Shown: positions 17,068 to 27,561, numbered from the stretch's first letter. The stretch is DNA of 64,000 bases from Methylophaga sp. (GCA_026988435.1 JALSLH010000083.1:62001-126000), one strand, 5' to 3'. Translations and numbers: made by a program. The notes: a model not told the origin generated them from the letters alone.

Positions 17068-17875
17068 TCCACATCCTATTATGACGGATGAGGGCATTCA
17101 TTCGCTTCATATAACTCAGGTTGTTGATGAGCATGGGCAAGCCCGTGAAATAGCATTAACGGGTGAAAGACCGCTAACTATATATCTTGATAAACAAGAG
17201 ATAGTTACACTGATGACCATGGGGACGCAACCGGAGCTATTGACACTTGGCTATTTACGTAATCAAGGTTTAATACATACATTGCGCGAAATTATTGCAA
17301 TTCAAGTCGATTGGGAAGTTGAGGCGGTTGCAGTAACAACGCATCAAAAGCAGTCGAATATTGATGAGATCTTATCAAAACGAATAGTGACAAGTGGTTG
17401 TGGTCAAGGGACAATGTTTGGCAATGTAATGGCATCGCTAGATAAACTTACATTAATATGCCCAGATTTCACATCAAAGACTATTTATCAAGTGCTAGAT
17501 GGCTTGGCGGAATATAATAAAGTGTACAAACAGGCGGGGGCAGTACATGGGTGTGCATTATGCTCAAGCTCGGGCGATGTTCATGTTTTTGTTGAGGATG
17601 TTGGCAGGCACAATGCGGTTGATGCTATTTCAGGCTGGATGCTATTGAATGATATATCAGGCGCTGACAAGGTGTTTTATACCACAGGTAGGCTAACGTC
17701 CGAAATGGTTATTAAAGTTGCTCAGATGGAAGTTCCTTTGCTTCTATCACGTTCTGGAATCACAGAGATGGGCTTGAATCTTGCTAGGAATATAGGCATT
17801 GGTTTGGTTGCTCGTGCTAAAGGTAAACATTTTTTAGTTTTTAATGGCCTCGAACACTATTTTAAACAAAGTTAG
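17051..17875 (+). CDS. fdhD: Formate dehydrogenase sulfurtransferase FdhD
   Basis: 274 residues from ATG 17051; an internal ATG at 17081 (MTDEGIHSLH) is an alternative that would remove the overlap with moaA. Family signatures: LGYLRNQGLIH, the catalytic-loop equivalent TSGCGQGTMFG, AVHGCALCSSSGDV and EDVGRHNAVDAISGWML. FdhD carries sulfur from IscS to the Mo/W-bisMGD cofactor of formate dehydrogenase. The E. coli enzyme uses a CxxC pair in the loop; here only one Cys is present there (GCGQG), a variant noted in the findings. No formate dehydrogenase genes are in the window. Confidence 0.9.
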   Translation: MSLAADPHPIMTDEGIHSLHITQVVDEHGQAREIALTGERPLTIYLDKQEIVTLMTMGTQPELLTLGYLRNQGLIHTLREIIAIQVDWEVEAVAVTTHQKQSNIDEILSKRIVTSGCGQGTMFGNVMASLDKLTLICPDFTSKTIYQVLDGLAEYNKVYKQAGAVHGCALCSSSGDVHVFVEDVGRHNAVDAISGWMLLNDISGADKVFYTTGRLTSEMVIKVAQMEVPLLLSRSGITEMGLNLARNIGIGLVARAKGKHFLVFNGLEHYFKQS

Positions 17876-18082
17876 AACGCATTCTTAAGTTATTAATATA
17901 AGATATGCTACTAGGTTAATGATTTTAAGTAATTTTACTTTAATTTTACTTGTAAAGGTAGTATTATTTAAGGCGTAGTTTTTTAGGATGTTAAAAAAAG
18001 TAAAACAAAATATTGGCTAAAGATATGTGCCACTAGTGCCGATACGAAGGATATAGAATTTCGACGGAAAGAGAATGCTCAA

Positions 18083-19219
18083 ATGGCTTCAATTCAATAT
18101 AAAGATACTATAAATGAACATTATGTCTCTTACGCAACAGGCAGGAATTTAGTGAAAGTTCCTGATCTTAATAAACATGTGGTTATCGTTGATGATGAAT
18201 CAACGGGCAGAATGATCATGGGTAAAATTCTTCACCAGGTGATGGATAAAATCGTGTTGCATGAATTTGAACATCCTGCCGATGTATTAGAATGGTTAGA
18301 TAATAACCACCCTGATTTAATTGTTACTGATTATCGAATGCCGGATATCAATGGTATCGATTTTATAAAGAAAATACGTCTAAGAGAGGGCTGCCAAGAT
18401 ATTCCGATCATGATGATCACGGTTGCAGACGAGAAAACAGTGCGTTATAACGCTTTGGAAGCAGGTGCAACAGCATTTTTAACACGTCCTATCGATCATA
18501 TTGAATGTAGAACAAGTTGCAGAAACTTACTTAAATTGAGTGAGCAGCATTCAATTATTCAAAAGCGTGCGCAATGGTTGGCCGAACAAGTCGAGTTGGC
18601 AACGCAACAGATTGTTTCGCGTGAAAAAGAGACACTGTTATGCCTAGCGAAAGCGGGTGAATACCGTGATGAAGAAACCGGAAATCATGTTGTTAGAATG
18701 GCAAAATATTCACGCCAAATTGCTGAGGAGCTTGGCATGGTAGTGGATGACTGTGATTCGTTAGAATATGCAGCACCAATGCATGATATTGGTAAAATAG
18801 GGATTCCTGATGGAATACTTCTTAAACCTGGCAAACTTAATCCTGCAGAGTGGGAAATAATGCAGAAGCATGCTGAAATAGGCCACGATATATTAATTGA
18901 TAGCGATTCTAAATATATGCAAATGGGCGCTATTATTGCATTAACACATCATGAAAAATTTGATGGAAGTGGTTATCCTAAAGGTTTAAAAGGTGAAGCT
19001 ATTCCTCTGATAGGAAGAATTGTTGCCGTTGCTGATGTTTATGATGCGCTTACTTCTGAGCGACCTTATAAAAAAGCTTGGCCAATAGAAGATGCTTTAG
19101 ATTATTTAAAAGAACAATCAGGCCAGCACTTCGACCCTGAATGCATCGATGCATTTTTCAAGCGAATAAAAAAAATCAAAACAATTGAAAATGATTATGC
19201 TGACAATGATACTGAATAA
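18083..19219 (+). CDS. rpfG: RpfG-like response regulator with HD-GYP phosphodiesterase
   Basis: 378 residues: receiver domain ([15 protein letters not shown], phospho-acceptor Asp83 in VTDYRMPD) to about residue 150, a linker helix, then an HD-GYP domain with [10 protein letters not shown] at 234-243, [16 protein letters not shown] near 289-304 and [14 protein letters not shown]. All metal-ligand and GYP residues are intact, so c-di-GMP hydrolysis is expected. It is followed 41 bp later by a hybrid kinase and then the convergent DSF synthase, the rpf gene set. RpfC phosphorylates RpfG on DSF perception. A 207-bp leader upstream carries short direct repeats of TAATTTTACTT but no clear operator. 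Confidence 0.88.
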   Translation: MASIQYKDTINEHYVSYATGRNLVKVPDLNKHVVIVDDESTGRMIMGKILHQVMDKIVLHEFEHPADVLEWLDNNHPDLIVTDYRMPDINGIDFIKKIRLREGCQDIPIMMITVADEKTVRYNALEAGATAFLTRPIDHIECRTSCRNLLKLSEQHSIIQKRAQWLAEQVELATQQIVSREKETLLCLAKAGEYRDEETGNHVVRMAKYSRQIAEELGMVVDDCDSLEYAAPMHDIGKIGIPDGILLKPGKLNPAEWEIMQKHAEIGHDILIDSDSKYMQMGAIIALTHHEKFDGSGYPKGLKGEAIPLIGRIVAVADVYDALTSERPYKKAWPIEDALDYLKEQSGQHFDPECIDAFFKRIKKIKTIENDYADNDTE

Positions 19220-19260
19220 CTTTGGAATAGAGGTTGGGGCAAGTGTTCTAAGGAGCAAGC

Positions 19261-21813
19261 ATGTTTGGCATTGATTCATTTAAAGAACGCACAAAAAAGA
19301 TGGGGGATTCCGAGGCGGAACAAGTCATGATTAGGCTCGTTTTTGGTTTAATTGTGCTACTCTATCTTGCTTTTCCTTGGGGTGGCGGCACATTATCTGA
19401 AACATTTTCATCTACTGCTACACTCATAATGGCGGGGGCATATATAATCGGTTGGCTTATTGCCTTAGCACTATATGTTCATCCTTATAAATCTATGGCG
19501 CGACGCCTTTTCGGTAACGTTTTAGATATAGGCACATTATCATTTTTAATGTTGATATCGGGTGCAGAGAGTGTGTTTCTTTTCGGAATTTATCTATGGG
19601 TCACTCTAGGGAATGGTTTCAGATATGGCCCTAAATACTTATATTTCTCTTTAGCAATCAGCATTGTTGGTTTTATGGCAGCCATGCAATTGGGTTCGTA
19701 TTGGCAAACTCCAGATACAATGGAAATTGGTTATAGTTTACTAATATTATTGATTTTAGTTCCAATGTATACCGCATTCCTTATTAAGAAATTACATGCT
19801 GCAATAGAGAGTGCAAAACAAGCAAATGAAGCTAAAAGTCGATTCTTAGCTAATATGTCACATGAATTAAGAACGCCGCTTAACGGTGTAATTGGTTTGG
19901 GAGATTTGCTTCGAGAAACAAAGCTTGATAATGAGCAGTCTGATTTAGCCAATACCATGCACAAGTCCGCTCATACACTGCTTGGGTTAATTGAAAAAGT
20001 ATTAGATATATCTAAAATTGAAGCAGGGAAGATTGAAATATCGAAAAAACGTTTAGATCTACACGCCTTGGTCAACTCAGTGTTAGAAATGCAAAGCCCA
20101 ATTGGCAATGCAAAAGGATTAACTGTCTCATGTACTATCGATTCAAACGTGCCCTTTCTACTTGAAGGTGATCAGCAGCATATCAGGCAAGTGTTGATTA
20201 ATCTAATAGGTAATGCAATCAAGTTTACCCAGCAAGGCTCTATTAACTTACATCTTTATAGCGTGAGCAATGATGATGTCACCACTAGACTGCGCTTTGA
20301 AATAAAAGATACCGGAATAGGTATCGATGCAGATGTGATTGATAGTGTGTTTGATGATTTTACTCAGGTAGGTAAGGCTGTGGAGGGTGGAACTGGTTTG
20401 GGAACAACGATTTCAAAAGAGTTAGTAGAGTTAATGGGTGGGGAAATAGGTGTAGAAAGTAAGCGTTATAAGGGCTCAATTTTTTGGTTTGAATTACCGT
20501 TTAAAATTATTCCATATGATGCCTTGGATATTTCTGACAACAAACTACTTGTCATGTCTAAAGAACAGACGGTAGCACAATTAAAACCAATGTTAGACAA
20601 TTGGCAGATAAAATTTGATGAAGCTAGCTCACCAGTTAAAGCATTAAAATTATTGAATCAAGCTATTGAACAAGGTGAGGGGTATAAAGTCGTTTTGGTT
20701 GAACGAGCGTGTTTGGCAGATTTTACGCCGAAACAGTTTTCAGAAATGCTGAAGGCTGAGCGATTATTACATAATATTTCATGGGTATTGTTGAATAGCA
20801 GTGCTGAAGATTTAAAAGAACAAGATGTGGGTGAACATTATATATCGGTGATAAGCGATATGCATGATAAACGACTATTGTTTAATGCTATTCATGCCGC
20901 GCAAAGTATTCACTCAAATGCAGAAAATGTCGTATCGCTTTCGGATCATTATGCGAAGCAGATAGGCGCTAAGCCTTTAACCATTCTTGTTGCAGAAGAT
21001 AATTTAGTAAATCAAAAAGTTATCGATGGAATATTAAGACGAGCAGGGCATTCGGTGATTATTGCGAATGATGGAGAAGAAGCACTAGATATTTTAGAAA
21101 CAGAAATTGAAAATATTGATCTATTAATCGTTGATAAAAATATGCCAAGACGGTCTGGTGATGAAGTGGTTTTGGCAATGAGATATCTGGATATGGCGCA
21201 TTATATCCCTACAATAATGTTGACAGCAGATGCGACACCAGAAGCAAGGAAAGTAAGCACTAATGCGGGTGCAAATGAATTTTTAACCAAGCCTATAGAT
21301 GCAAAAGAATTGTTAGAAAAGATTGCGAGTCTCACAGCGCAAACGAAGAAAGATAAAATAAAAGTAGATCAAAAAATTGCTAAGTTTCCCACACAAAAAA
21401 CGAATGAAGAGAAGGTTGAAACTAGAAACGAATGGTTTGATGAAAATATTTTTCAATCGTTAATGATGTTAGGCGATACAGATTCGAGCTTTATAGAAAA
21501 GTTGGTTCATGGCTTTATAGCTGATGGCGAAAAGCATGTTAACCGCATTGATATTGCCGTTTATGACGATTATCTTGAGCTACGAGAATCATTGCATGCA
21601 CTTAAGGGATCGGCTGCTGAGTTAGGATCTATTCCGCTTGTTGATATTTGCCGAAGGGGAGAGTCGTATAAACCTTATGATATTGGTACTGATAAACTAT
21701 TTCAATTAAGCAGTGATATTAAATCTATATATATAAATACTGTAACAGCCTTAAATAATGCTGTATCCAAGGCTGTTACAGTTGATTCTAATGATAAAAC
21801 AACGGCCAGTTAG
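19261..21813 (+). CDS. rpfC: RpfC-like hybrid sensor histidine kinase (DSF sensor)
   Basis: 850 residues. Five or so N-terminal helices (residues about 25-175) with very short loops, matching the RpfC input domain. Then a HisKA (ANMSHELRTPLNGVIG, His201), HATPase_c (DTGIGIDADVI, GTGLGTTISKELVELMGG), a divergent receiver-like stretch, a proper receiver (ILVAEDNLVNQKV, Asp about 625 in IVDKNMPRRSG) and a C-terminal HPt (SLHALKGSAAELG, His about 778). Start has AAGGAG five bases upstream. The 3' end overlaps the convergent rpfF by 4 bases. Family knowledge: RpfC senses the diffusible fatty-acid signal and relays phosphate to RpfG, and can restrain RpfF by binding its own receiver domain. Confidence 0.87.
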   Translation: MFGIDSFKERTKKMGDSEAEQVMIRLVFGLIVLLYLAFPWGGGTLSETFSSTATLIMAGAYIIGWLIALALYVHPYKSMARRLFGNVLDIGTLSFLMLISGAESVFLFGIYLWVTLGNGFRYGPKYLYFSLAISIVGFMAAMQLGSYWQTPDTMEIGYSLLILLILVPMYTAFLIKKLHAAIESAKQANEAKSRFLANMSHELRTPLNGVIGLGDLLRETKLDNEQSDLANTMHKSAHTLLGLIEKVLDISKIEAGKIEISKKRLDLHALVNSVLEMQSPIGNAKGLTVSCTIDSNVPFLLEGDQQHIRQVLINLIGNAIKFTQQGSINLHLYSVSNDDVTTRLRFEIKDTGIGIDADVIDSVFDDFTQVGKAVEGGTGLGTTISKELVELMGGEIGVESKRYKGSIFWFELPFKIIPYDALDISDNKLLVMSKEQTVAQLKPMLDNWQIKFDEASSPVKALKLLNQAIEQGEGYKVVLVERACLADFTPKQFSEMLKAERLLHNISWVLLNSSAEDLKEQDVGEHYISVISDMHDKRLLFNAIHAAQSIHSNAENVVSLSDHYAKQIGAKPLTILVAEDNLVNQKVIDGILRRAGHSVIIANDGEEALDILETEIENIDLLIVDKNMPRRSGDEVVLAMRYLDMAHYIPTIMLTADATPEARKVSTNAGANEFLTKPIDAKELLEKIASLTAQTKKDKIKVDQKIAKFPTQKTNEEKVETRNEWFDENIFQSLMMLGDTDSSFIEKLVHGFIADGEKHVNRIDIAVYDDYLELRESLHALKGSAAELGSIPLVDICRRGESYKPYDIGTDKLFQLSSDIKSIYINTVTALNNAVSKAVTVDSNDKTTAS

Positions 21814-22724
21814 GCTGCAAACTTACTACTTTGGCGAGCGACTAAACGTTCCATCATTCGGAGATCTTTGGTTGATAAGTTAAGTGCAGCATCAGCCCAT
21901 ACATGAGCAATATCAATAAGTTCTTCATAAGGGATTTGTTGGCATATATCTTTGACCTTAGCCATAGAACGATAGCTGTTAGGCGCACGTTTTGCCGCTT
22001 TTATGTATTTATATAGTGCAAGTTCACCATCTCCTTTTTCAGCTAAAATATCAATAATACCCATATCATAAAGCTCCTCAGCTTTATAGATTTTGCCAGA
22101 CAGAATCATTTTTTCTGCGGCTACAGGACCTATCTTTCTTGATAGAATTGAATAAGCCCCCATACCTGGAAACAAATTGAATAGAACTTCAGGTAAGCCT
22201 AGTTTTACACCGCGCTCAGCAATAATTAGATTACTTGATAATGCTGCTTCAAAACCTCCGCCTAATGCATCACCCTGAATAAGGGATACTGTGGTGAGAT
22301 CAAGATCAAAATGGTTCATATTTTGATAAAGAATATCAATACATTGGACAGCATATGAGAAAAGACCTTCTCGGTTTTTCTCTTGTATAAGTGTGCGAAA
22401 CAGGTTCAAATCACCACCTAGATTAAAGATGCCATTTACATCAGAGCCCACTACTAAATAATCATACTTCTGATTAGAGCTGTAGGCCATTTCTGCTTTA
22501 ATATTTCCTAGGTACGCTCTTAAGTCGTTGAGCAAAGTTGGAGTAAAACATGGTCTTGGTTCGCCTTTCATCAAAAACCAGCCAATTTTATATTTACTAT
22601 CGTAATGTGTCTTTAACTGCGAGTACTGTTGATTGTGTTCTTGAATTGAGGGTGACTCTTGAAGCTGTGAAACATTTGCCAAATTGCTACCTTGAAAGCT
22701 GTCCAAACGTGCTAAATTATCCAT
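21810..22724 (-). CDS. rpfF: RpfF-like DSF synthase (crotonase fold)
   Basis: 304 residues when started at ATG 22724, preferred over the track start at 22757 because an AGGAG lies 8 bases upstream of it while the longer start has none. It shows the crotonase fold with an N-terminal extension. The two catalytic-region glutamates of RpfF are seen in QGDALGGGFEAALSSN and RGVKLGLPEVLFNLFPGMG. RpfF makes cis-2-unsaturated fatty acid signals from acyl-ACP by dehydration and thioester cleavage. It converges on rpfC (4-base overlap of 3' ends), an arrangement that could produce antisense coupling. Ordinary enoyl-CoA hydratases lack this context. Confidence 0.88.
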   Translation of the reverse strand: MDNLARLDSFQGSNLANVSQLQESPSIQEHNQQYSQLKTHYDSKYKIGWFLMKGEPRPCFTPTLLNDLRAYLGNIKAEMAYSSNQKYDYLVVGSDVNGIFNLGGDLNLFRTLIQEKNREGLFSYAVQCIDILYQNMNHFDLDLTTVSLIQGDALGGGFEAALSSNLIIAERGVKLGLPEVLFNLFPGMGAYSILSRKIGPVAAEKMILSGKIYKAEELYDMGIIDILAEKGDGELALYKYIKAAKRAPNSYRSMAKVKDICQQIPYEELIDIAHVWADAALNLSTKDLRMMERLVARQSSKFAA

Positions 22725-23171
22725 TCCCTTTTCTCCTGAAATTAATTTGTATGGCATAAATTAAATAATGTATGCACTATATTTTTGACTGAAATCAACG
22801 TATATGTCGAGAGAATTAATGTATTAGATTCAGATATAAGGTTTTAATTTTTGTCATTAAAAAACAAAATAATTAAAAAAATAACTATAAATAAAGTTCC
22901 TGAACTTAGGTGTAGCCATGGTTTATGAATGATGATAAACAATTATTTTAGCTCATTATTGTTTCAGGACCCCCAATTCTAGGGGTGGGTTAAAATATTA
23001 AAACGTGAGTCATATCACATATTTTTTTAGACGTGACGCACATTATCGGGAAATTTGCGCAAAATTCGTCACATTATGACAATTTAAGGTTTAGGAAGTT
23101 AAGCCCGTATTAAACCGCTTTTTATGCTGTTCTAGCATGAGGTCAATGATAATAATTGCTTGGCATTAAAA
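22725..23171. other. Intergenic region upstream of rpfF
   Basis: 447 bases between rpfF and hslR, all upstream of rpfF. It contains a CRP-like palindrome at 23001-23022 (separate entry), a 10-bp palindrome TTTGCGCAAA near 23055, GTCACATTATGAC near 23069, and otherwise AT-rich sequence. No ORF or RNA gene is recognised. Confidence 0.6.
23001..23022. promoter_or_regulatory. CRP/Clp-like binding site upstream of rpfF
   Basis: The core CGTGAGTCATATCACA fits TGTGA-N6-TCACA with one mismatch, and its flanks (AAA left, TAT right) also fit. It is about 280 bp upstream of the rpfF start, far for direct class I activation, so function is uncertain. Confidence 0.45.
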
Positions 23172-23576
23172 CTATTGTTTACGGGTGAATTTTATAATAT
23201 GACGGCGGTCTCGCTTATTAGGGCGGCCTTTATCAGTCCTGAAACCAAGTGGTTGGTTTTTGATTTGTTCATGTAGATCAGCACGTTTTTCTATACTAGC
23301 CTCACTTTCAATATAGAGTTGCTGTGCTTCAGGTGCTGGACGGCGCTGTTTTGATAAGCCTAACACTGTGATGATATGCTGATACGGCGGTTTTGAGATA
23401 GTGAGTATATCGTCAGGTCTGATTGTGCGACTGGGTTTAACGCGGTTTTTGTTTAGATGAATCTTGCCGCCATTAATAGCCTCAACCGCTAGACTACGCG
23501 TTTTATAAAAACGCGCAGCCCATAACCATTTATCTAATCGTTGATTATCCTCAGAAACTGTTTCTTTTTTTGCCAT
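23172..23576 (-). CDS. hslR: Ribosome-associated heat shock protein Hsp15
   Basis: 134 residues from ATG 23576, which has AGGAGG four bases upstream; the track TTG at 23579 is too close to it. The S4 RNA-binding domain occupies the N terminus (RLDKWLWAARFYKTRSLAVEAINGGKIHLN), followed by a basic tail (RPNKRDRRHIIKFTRKQ). Hsp15 rescues stalled 50S subunits carrying nascent peptidyl-tRNA after heat shock. Stands alone here. Confidence 0.9.
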   Translation of the reverse strand: MAKKETVSEDNQRLDKWLWAARFYKTRSLAVEAINGGKIHLNKNRVKPSRTIRPDDILTISKPPYQHIITVLGLSKQRRPAPEAQQLYIESEASIEKRADLHEQIKNQPLGFRTDKGRPNKRDRRHIIKFTRKQ

Positions 23577-23587
23577 CAATCCTCCTT

Positions 23588-23660
23588 GTCATTCCGGCAG
23601 ATTTTTAGCCGGAATCTGATTATAAAGCAAGACTCCGGCTAAAAGCATACCGGAGTGACG
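23588..23660. repeat. Dispersed palindromic repeat, inverted pair (copy 1)
   Basis: Two back-to-back units: GTCATTCCGG...GCCGGAATCT (23588-23616) and an inverted GACTCCGGCT...CCGGAGTGACG (23631-23660). Each unit is itself a hairpin with CCGG-centred stem. It belongs to a family found at six places in the window, always between genes. Confidence 0.8.
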
Positions 23661-23697
23661 GAGGGGCGAAAATTTACAGATTGAATGATCACGAGTG

Positions 23698-23963
23698 TAT
23701 ACCCAAATTACTTGAAGATGCAGATTTCAGAGCTTAGCACGAAGGTCAGAACAAGGCGCAATGTGAAGGCAATGACTAGTCCTTGTCGAGCATTGTAACG
23801 CAGTGCTGGCATTCGTGCTAAGCTCCCGCAGGGCAAGAGGATAAACCATTATCTTCGTCGTTATAAAACTTAGAATTAGAACGACTAATTCCTGCGTTTT
23901 ATGCCTAGAATATAATGGCTTCTTCTCTTGCTGAAACCTGCATCTTCAAGTATTTTGGGTATA
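23698..23963. mobile_element. 266-bp MITE-like element with 33-bp terminal inverted repeats
   Basis: The left end TATACCCAAATTACTTGAAG... and right end, read in reverse, TATACCCAAAATACTTGAAG... are inverted repeats of 33 bp with two mismatches. Inside is a second inverted pair, GAGCTTAGCACGAA (23730-23743) / TTCGTGCTAAGCTC (23812-23825), and a third, CCATTAT/ATAATGG, near 23847 and 23910. No ORF is encoded. Elements with these ends (TATACCCAAAT...GAAGATGCAGG) recur in marine gammaproteobacterial genomes as non-autonomous repeats. It lies between hslR and acs. With the adjacent repeat pair it accounts for nearly all of the 400-bp gap. Confidence 0.8.
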
Positions 23964-23979
23964 TATTATATATTGGCAC

Positions 23980-25944
23980 TTAAACCTTGCCCTGTAGCTG
24001 AGGCAAGATGGACTCATTTTCTAATGTCGATGTATCAGAGGTAATTTCTTCACCTTTAGCAATCGTACGTAATAAACGTCGCATTATTTTACCTGAGCGT
24101 GTTTTAGGTAGGTTATCAGCGTAGCGAATTTCATCAGGCTTGGCGATGGCACCAATTTCATTGCCTACCCAAGTACGCAGTGTTTGAGTGAGTTCATCAT
24201 CAATGCCACCTTTTGGTCGATCACCTTTGAGCACAACAAAAGCAAAGACAGATTCGCCTTTAATATCATGTGGCTTACCGACTATCGCAGCTTCAGCCAC
24301 TAAAGGATTCGACACTAACGCTGATTCAATCTCCATGGTACCTAAGCGGTGGCCAGATACGTTAAGCACATCATCAATCCGACCCATAATCCAAAATAAA
24401 CCATCTTCATCACGGCGGGCACTGTCACCTGCAAGATAGTATTTGCCATCGAAATAAGGCCAGTAGGCTTCTTTATACCGGTTATCATCGCCCCACACGG
24501 TTTGAATCATAGAGGGCCATGGCTTACGAATAACAAGATAGCCACCTTCATTCGCAGTGGTTATTTCATTACCCTCTTGATCAACAATGGCGGCATCAAT
24601 ACCCGGCAGTGCTTTTGTACACGATCCTGGTTTAGTTACTGTCACGCCTGGTACGGGAGCAAGCATATGTGCACCTGTTTCCGTTTGCCACCATGTATCT
24701 ACTATCGGACACTTTTCTTTACCAATAACGGTGTGATACCACATCCAAGCTTCTGGGTTAATCGGCTCACCAACAGTACCAAGAAGGCGTAATTTAGATA
24801 GGTCATAATTATTGGGAATTTCATCGCCTTGTTTTATCAGGGCGCGAATTGCTGTTGGGGCAGTATAAAATATAGTGACAGCGTGACGTTGACACATATC
24901 CCAAAAACGACCGGCATCAGGGTAGGTAGGCACACCTTCAAATATTACAATAGTCGCGCCTGTAGCGAGTGGGCCATAAGCAACATATGTGTGCCCTGTG
25001 ATCCAGCCGACATCTGCAGTACACCAAAACACATCAGAATCTTGAATATCAAATACCCAACGCATGGTGGTGATGGCATTAAGCAAATAACCACCGGTTG
25101 AATGTTGAATGCCTTTTGGCTTGCCTGTTGAGCCTGATGTATAGAGTAAAAATAATGGATCAGTCGCATTCATCCATTCAGGTTCACATTCTGCTGATTG
25201 GTTTAGAATGGCATTATGCCACCACACATCACGATCAGGTTTCATTGCAACATCATGGCCTGTTCGTTTAAAAACAATAACATTTTCAATACTGTTACAG
25301 CCTATTTCTAATGCAGAATCTGTTGTTGATTTAAGTTCAATAATTCTGCCGCCACGATGTCCGCCATCCGCGGTAATAACCATTTTTGCTTGTGTATCTT
25401 CAATACGATCTTTTAACGATGAAGCAGAAAAACCGCCAAATACAACGGAATGAATGGCACCAATACGAGCACATGCTTGCATTGCAATAACGGCCTCAGC
25501 AATCATCGGCATGTAAATAATTACGCGATCGCCTTTGCTTATATTCTGAGCTTTAAGTGCGTTGGCAAATATACAGACTCTTGAATGTAATTCACGATAA
25601 GTGATTTCTTCAACATCACCTGCATCACCCTCAAAGATAATGGCTTTTTTATCGGCATTTTTTTCTAATTGGCGGTCAAGGCAGTTATAAGAAACATTTA
25701 ATTTTCCATCAGGAAACCAACGGTAAAAAGGGGCATTTGATGAATCAAGTGTTGTGGTGAAAGGTGTCTGCCAATCTATTTCAGTTCGTGCTTGTGTGGC
25801 CCAAAAATCTTCATGATCTCGGTCAGCGTGGGCATATAACTCCGCTAATTTATCAGCTGAGAGTGTTGCTGTTGCTTTGAACTCTTCACTAGGTGGAAAC
25901 AGGCGATTTTCATGCAAAACAGATTGAATATTATTTTCAGACAT
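23980..25944 (-). CDS. acs: Acetyl-CoA synthetase
   Basis: 654 residues, the usual Acs length. AMP-forming ligase motifs [11 protein letters not shown], the acetate-pocket WWQTETG, and the C-terminal acetylation-controlled Lys in [14 protein letters not shown]. Converts acetate, ATP and CoA to acetyl-CoA. It follows an aldehyde dehydrogenase gene on the same strand (about 96 bp, with a terminator between them), suggesting an ethanol/acetaldehyde-to-acetyl-CoA route, though the terminator implies separate transcripts. Lysine acetylation control is family knowledge. Confidence 0.95.
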   Translation of the reverse strand: MSENNIQSVLHENRLFPPSEEFKATATLSADKLAELYAHADRDHEDFWATQARTEIDWQTPFTTTLDSSNAPFYRWFPDGKLNVSYNCLDRQLEKNADKKAIIFEGDAGDVEEITYRELHSRVCIFANALKAQNISKGDRVIIYMPMIAEAVIAMQACARIGAIHSVVFGGFSASSLKDRIEDTQAKMVITADGGHRGGRIIELKSTTDSALEIGCNSIENVIVFKRTGHDVAMKPDRDVWWHNAILNQSAECEPEWMNATDPLFLLYTSGSTGKPKGIQHSTGGYLLNAITTMRWVFDIQDSDVFWCTADVGWITGHTYVAYGPLATGATIVIFEGVPTYPDAGRFWDMCQRHAVTIFYTAPTAIRALIKQGDEIPNNYDLSKLRLLGTVGEPINPEAWMWYHTVIGKEKCPIVDTWWQTETGAHMLAPVPGVTVTKPGSCTKALPGIDAAIVDQEGNEITTANEGGYLVIRKPWPSMIQTVWGDDNRYKEAYWPYFDGKYYLAGDSARRDEDGLFWIMGRIDDVLNVSGHRLGTMEIESALVSNPLVAEAAIVGKPHDIKGESVFAFVVLKGDRPKGGIDDELTQTLRTWVGNEIGAIAKPDEIRYADNLPKTRSGKIMRRLLRTIAKGEEITSDTSTLENESILPQLQGKV

Positions 25945-25984
25945 AATTTTAAAACCTTAGAAAGGACTTGTTTATGGAGTATAA

Positions 25985-26024
25985 ATAAAAAAACCTCTCA
26001 AAAGTAAACTTCTGAGAGGTTTTA
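25985..26024 (-). terminator. Terminator between aldehyde dehydrogenase and acs
   Basis: Reading leftward, AACCTCTCA and TGAGAGGTT form a 9-bp stem with a 12-base loop followed by seven T. It lies directly after the aldehyde dehydrogenase stop. Confidence 0.85.
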
Positions 26025-26040
26025 ATGCGACTAAATGATA

Positions 26041-27561
26041 TTAAAAGAAACCAAGTGGGCTTGTACTGTAGCTAACCAATAAGTTTTTAGTTTGCTGATA
26101 ATGATCAAGCATCATTTTATGGGTTTCACGGCCAATGCCTGATTTTTTATAGCCACCAAATGCGGCATGAGCAGGGTAGAGATGATAACAGTTCGTCCAT
26201 ACACGGCCTGCTTGAATGCCTCGGCCCATTCGGTATGCAAGGTTAGTATCGCGTGTCCATAAGCCTGCACCTAGCCCAAATTCAGTGTCATTGGCAATCG
26301 TTAGTGCTTCTGCTTCATCTTTAAAGGTTGTCACTGAAACTACAGGGCCAAAAATTTCTTCTTGGAAGATCCGCATATTGTTTGTGCCTTTAAATAAGGT
26401 GGGTTCAATATAGTAGCCAGAGTCAAATTCACCGCCAACTTGCGCGATATTTCCGCCAATCAAAAGTTCAGCACCTTCTTGTTTGCCAATTTCAACATAA
26501 TCTAAGATTTTTTCAAATTGTTGTTGGGAGGCTTGTGCACCAACTTGGGTATCAGTATCTAAAGGATTGCCACGAATGATTTTCTTAGAGCGCTCAATAA
26601 CGATTGAAATAAACTCATCATAAATACTTTCTTGAATGAGTGCGCGAGACGGGCAGGTACAGACTTCACCTTGGTTAAAGAAAGCGAGTACAGCACCTTC
26701 GGCGGCTTTGCTAATATAATCATCTTCTTGTTGCATGATATCTTCAAAGAAGATATTGGGCGATTTACCGCCAAGTTCGACTGTAGAAGGAATTAAGTTA
26801 TCTGCGGCGCATTTAAGGATATGTTGACCAACAGGCGTTGAACCTGTGAAGGCGATTTTTGCGATGCGTGTACTTGTCGCTAATGCTTCACCGGCTTCTC
26901 TGCCAAAACCGTTGACAATATTTAATACGCCCGGCGGTAATAAATCACCAATGACCTCCATTAGTTTTAAAATGGAAACAGGCGTTTGTTCTGCTGGTTT
27001 CATCACGATACAGTTGCCCGTGACTAAAGCAGGTGCTATTTTCCATGCCGCCATTAATAGGGGGAAGTTCCAAGGAATAATTTGACCTACCACACCTAAA
27101 GGTTCGTGAAATTGGTAAGAAACCGTGGTTTCATCTATCTCACCCATTGTGCCTTCTTGAGCGCGCATACAGCCAGCATAATAACGGAAGTGATCCACAC
27201 ACAGTGGCACGTCAGCATTGAGTGTTTCACGCACGGCTTTACCGTTGTCCCACGTTTCTGCAACGGCCAACATTTCAAGGTTTTCTTCAATACGATCGGC
27301 AATCTTTAATAAGATGTTTGAGCGTTCGGTGACAGATGTTTTACCCCAAGCATCTTTGGCAGCATGTGCGGCATCGAGTGCTAAGTTAATATCTTCTTCA
27401 GTTGAGCGGGGGATTTCACAAAAACCTTCGCCCGTTACCGGAGTCACATTGGTAAAGTAATTACCTTTTACCGGAGCCTTCCACTCACCATTAATATAGT
27501 TACCGTAACGTTCTTTAAACGACACTACTGCCGCTTCTGTACCTGGATTTGCATAGATCAT
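26041..27561 (-). CDS. Aldehyde dehydrogenase (AcoD/AldB/ExaC type)
   Basis: 506 residues. NAD-binding and catalytic motifs: [49 protein letters not shown] with the general-base Glu, and the nucleophile Cys in [14 protein letters not shown]. The EVCTCPSR segment is typical of the AcoD/AldB group oxidising acetaldehyde. It is divergent from an AraC-family gene 147 bp away, likely its activator, and upstream of acs. Together they suggest oxidation of acetaldehyde (from ethanol) to acetate then acetyl-CoA. No alcohol dehydrogenase is in the window. Confidence 0.9.
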   Translation of the reverse strand: MIYANPGTEAAVVSFKERYGNYINGEWKAPVKGNYFTNVTPVTGEGFCEIPRSTEEDINLALDAAHAAKDAWGKTSVTERSNILLKIADRIEENLEMLAVAETWDNGKAVRETLNADVPLCVDHFRYYAGCMRAQEGTMGEIDETTVSYQFHEPLGVVGQIIPWNFPLLMAAWKIAPALVTGNCIVMKPAEQTPVSILKLMEVIGDLLPPGVLNIVNGFGREAGEALATSTRIAKIAFTGSTPVGQHILKCAADNLIPSTVELGGKSPNIFFEDIMQQEDDYISKAAEGAVLAFFNQGEVCTCPSRALIQESIYDEFISIVIERSKKIIRGNPLDTDTQVGAQASQQQFEKILDYVEIGKQEGAELLIGGNIAQVGGEFDSGYYIEPTLFKGTNNMRIFQEEIFGPVVSVTTFKDEAEALTIANDTEFGLGAGLWTRDTNLAYRMGRGIQAGRVWTNCYHLYPAHAAFGGYKKSGIGRETHKMMLDHYQQTKNLLVSYSTSPLGFF

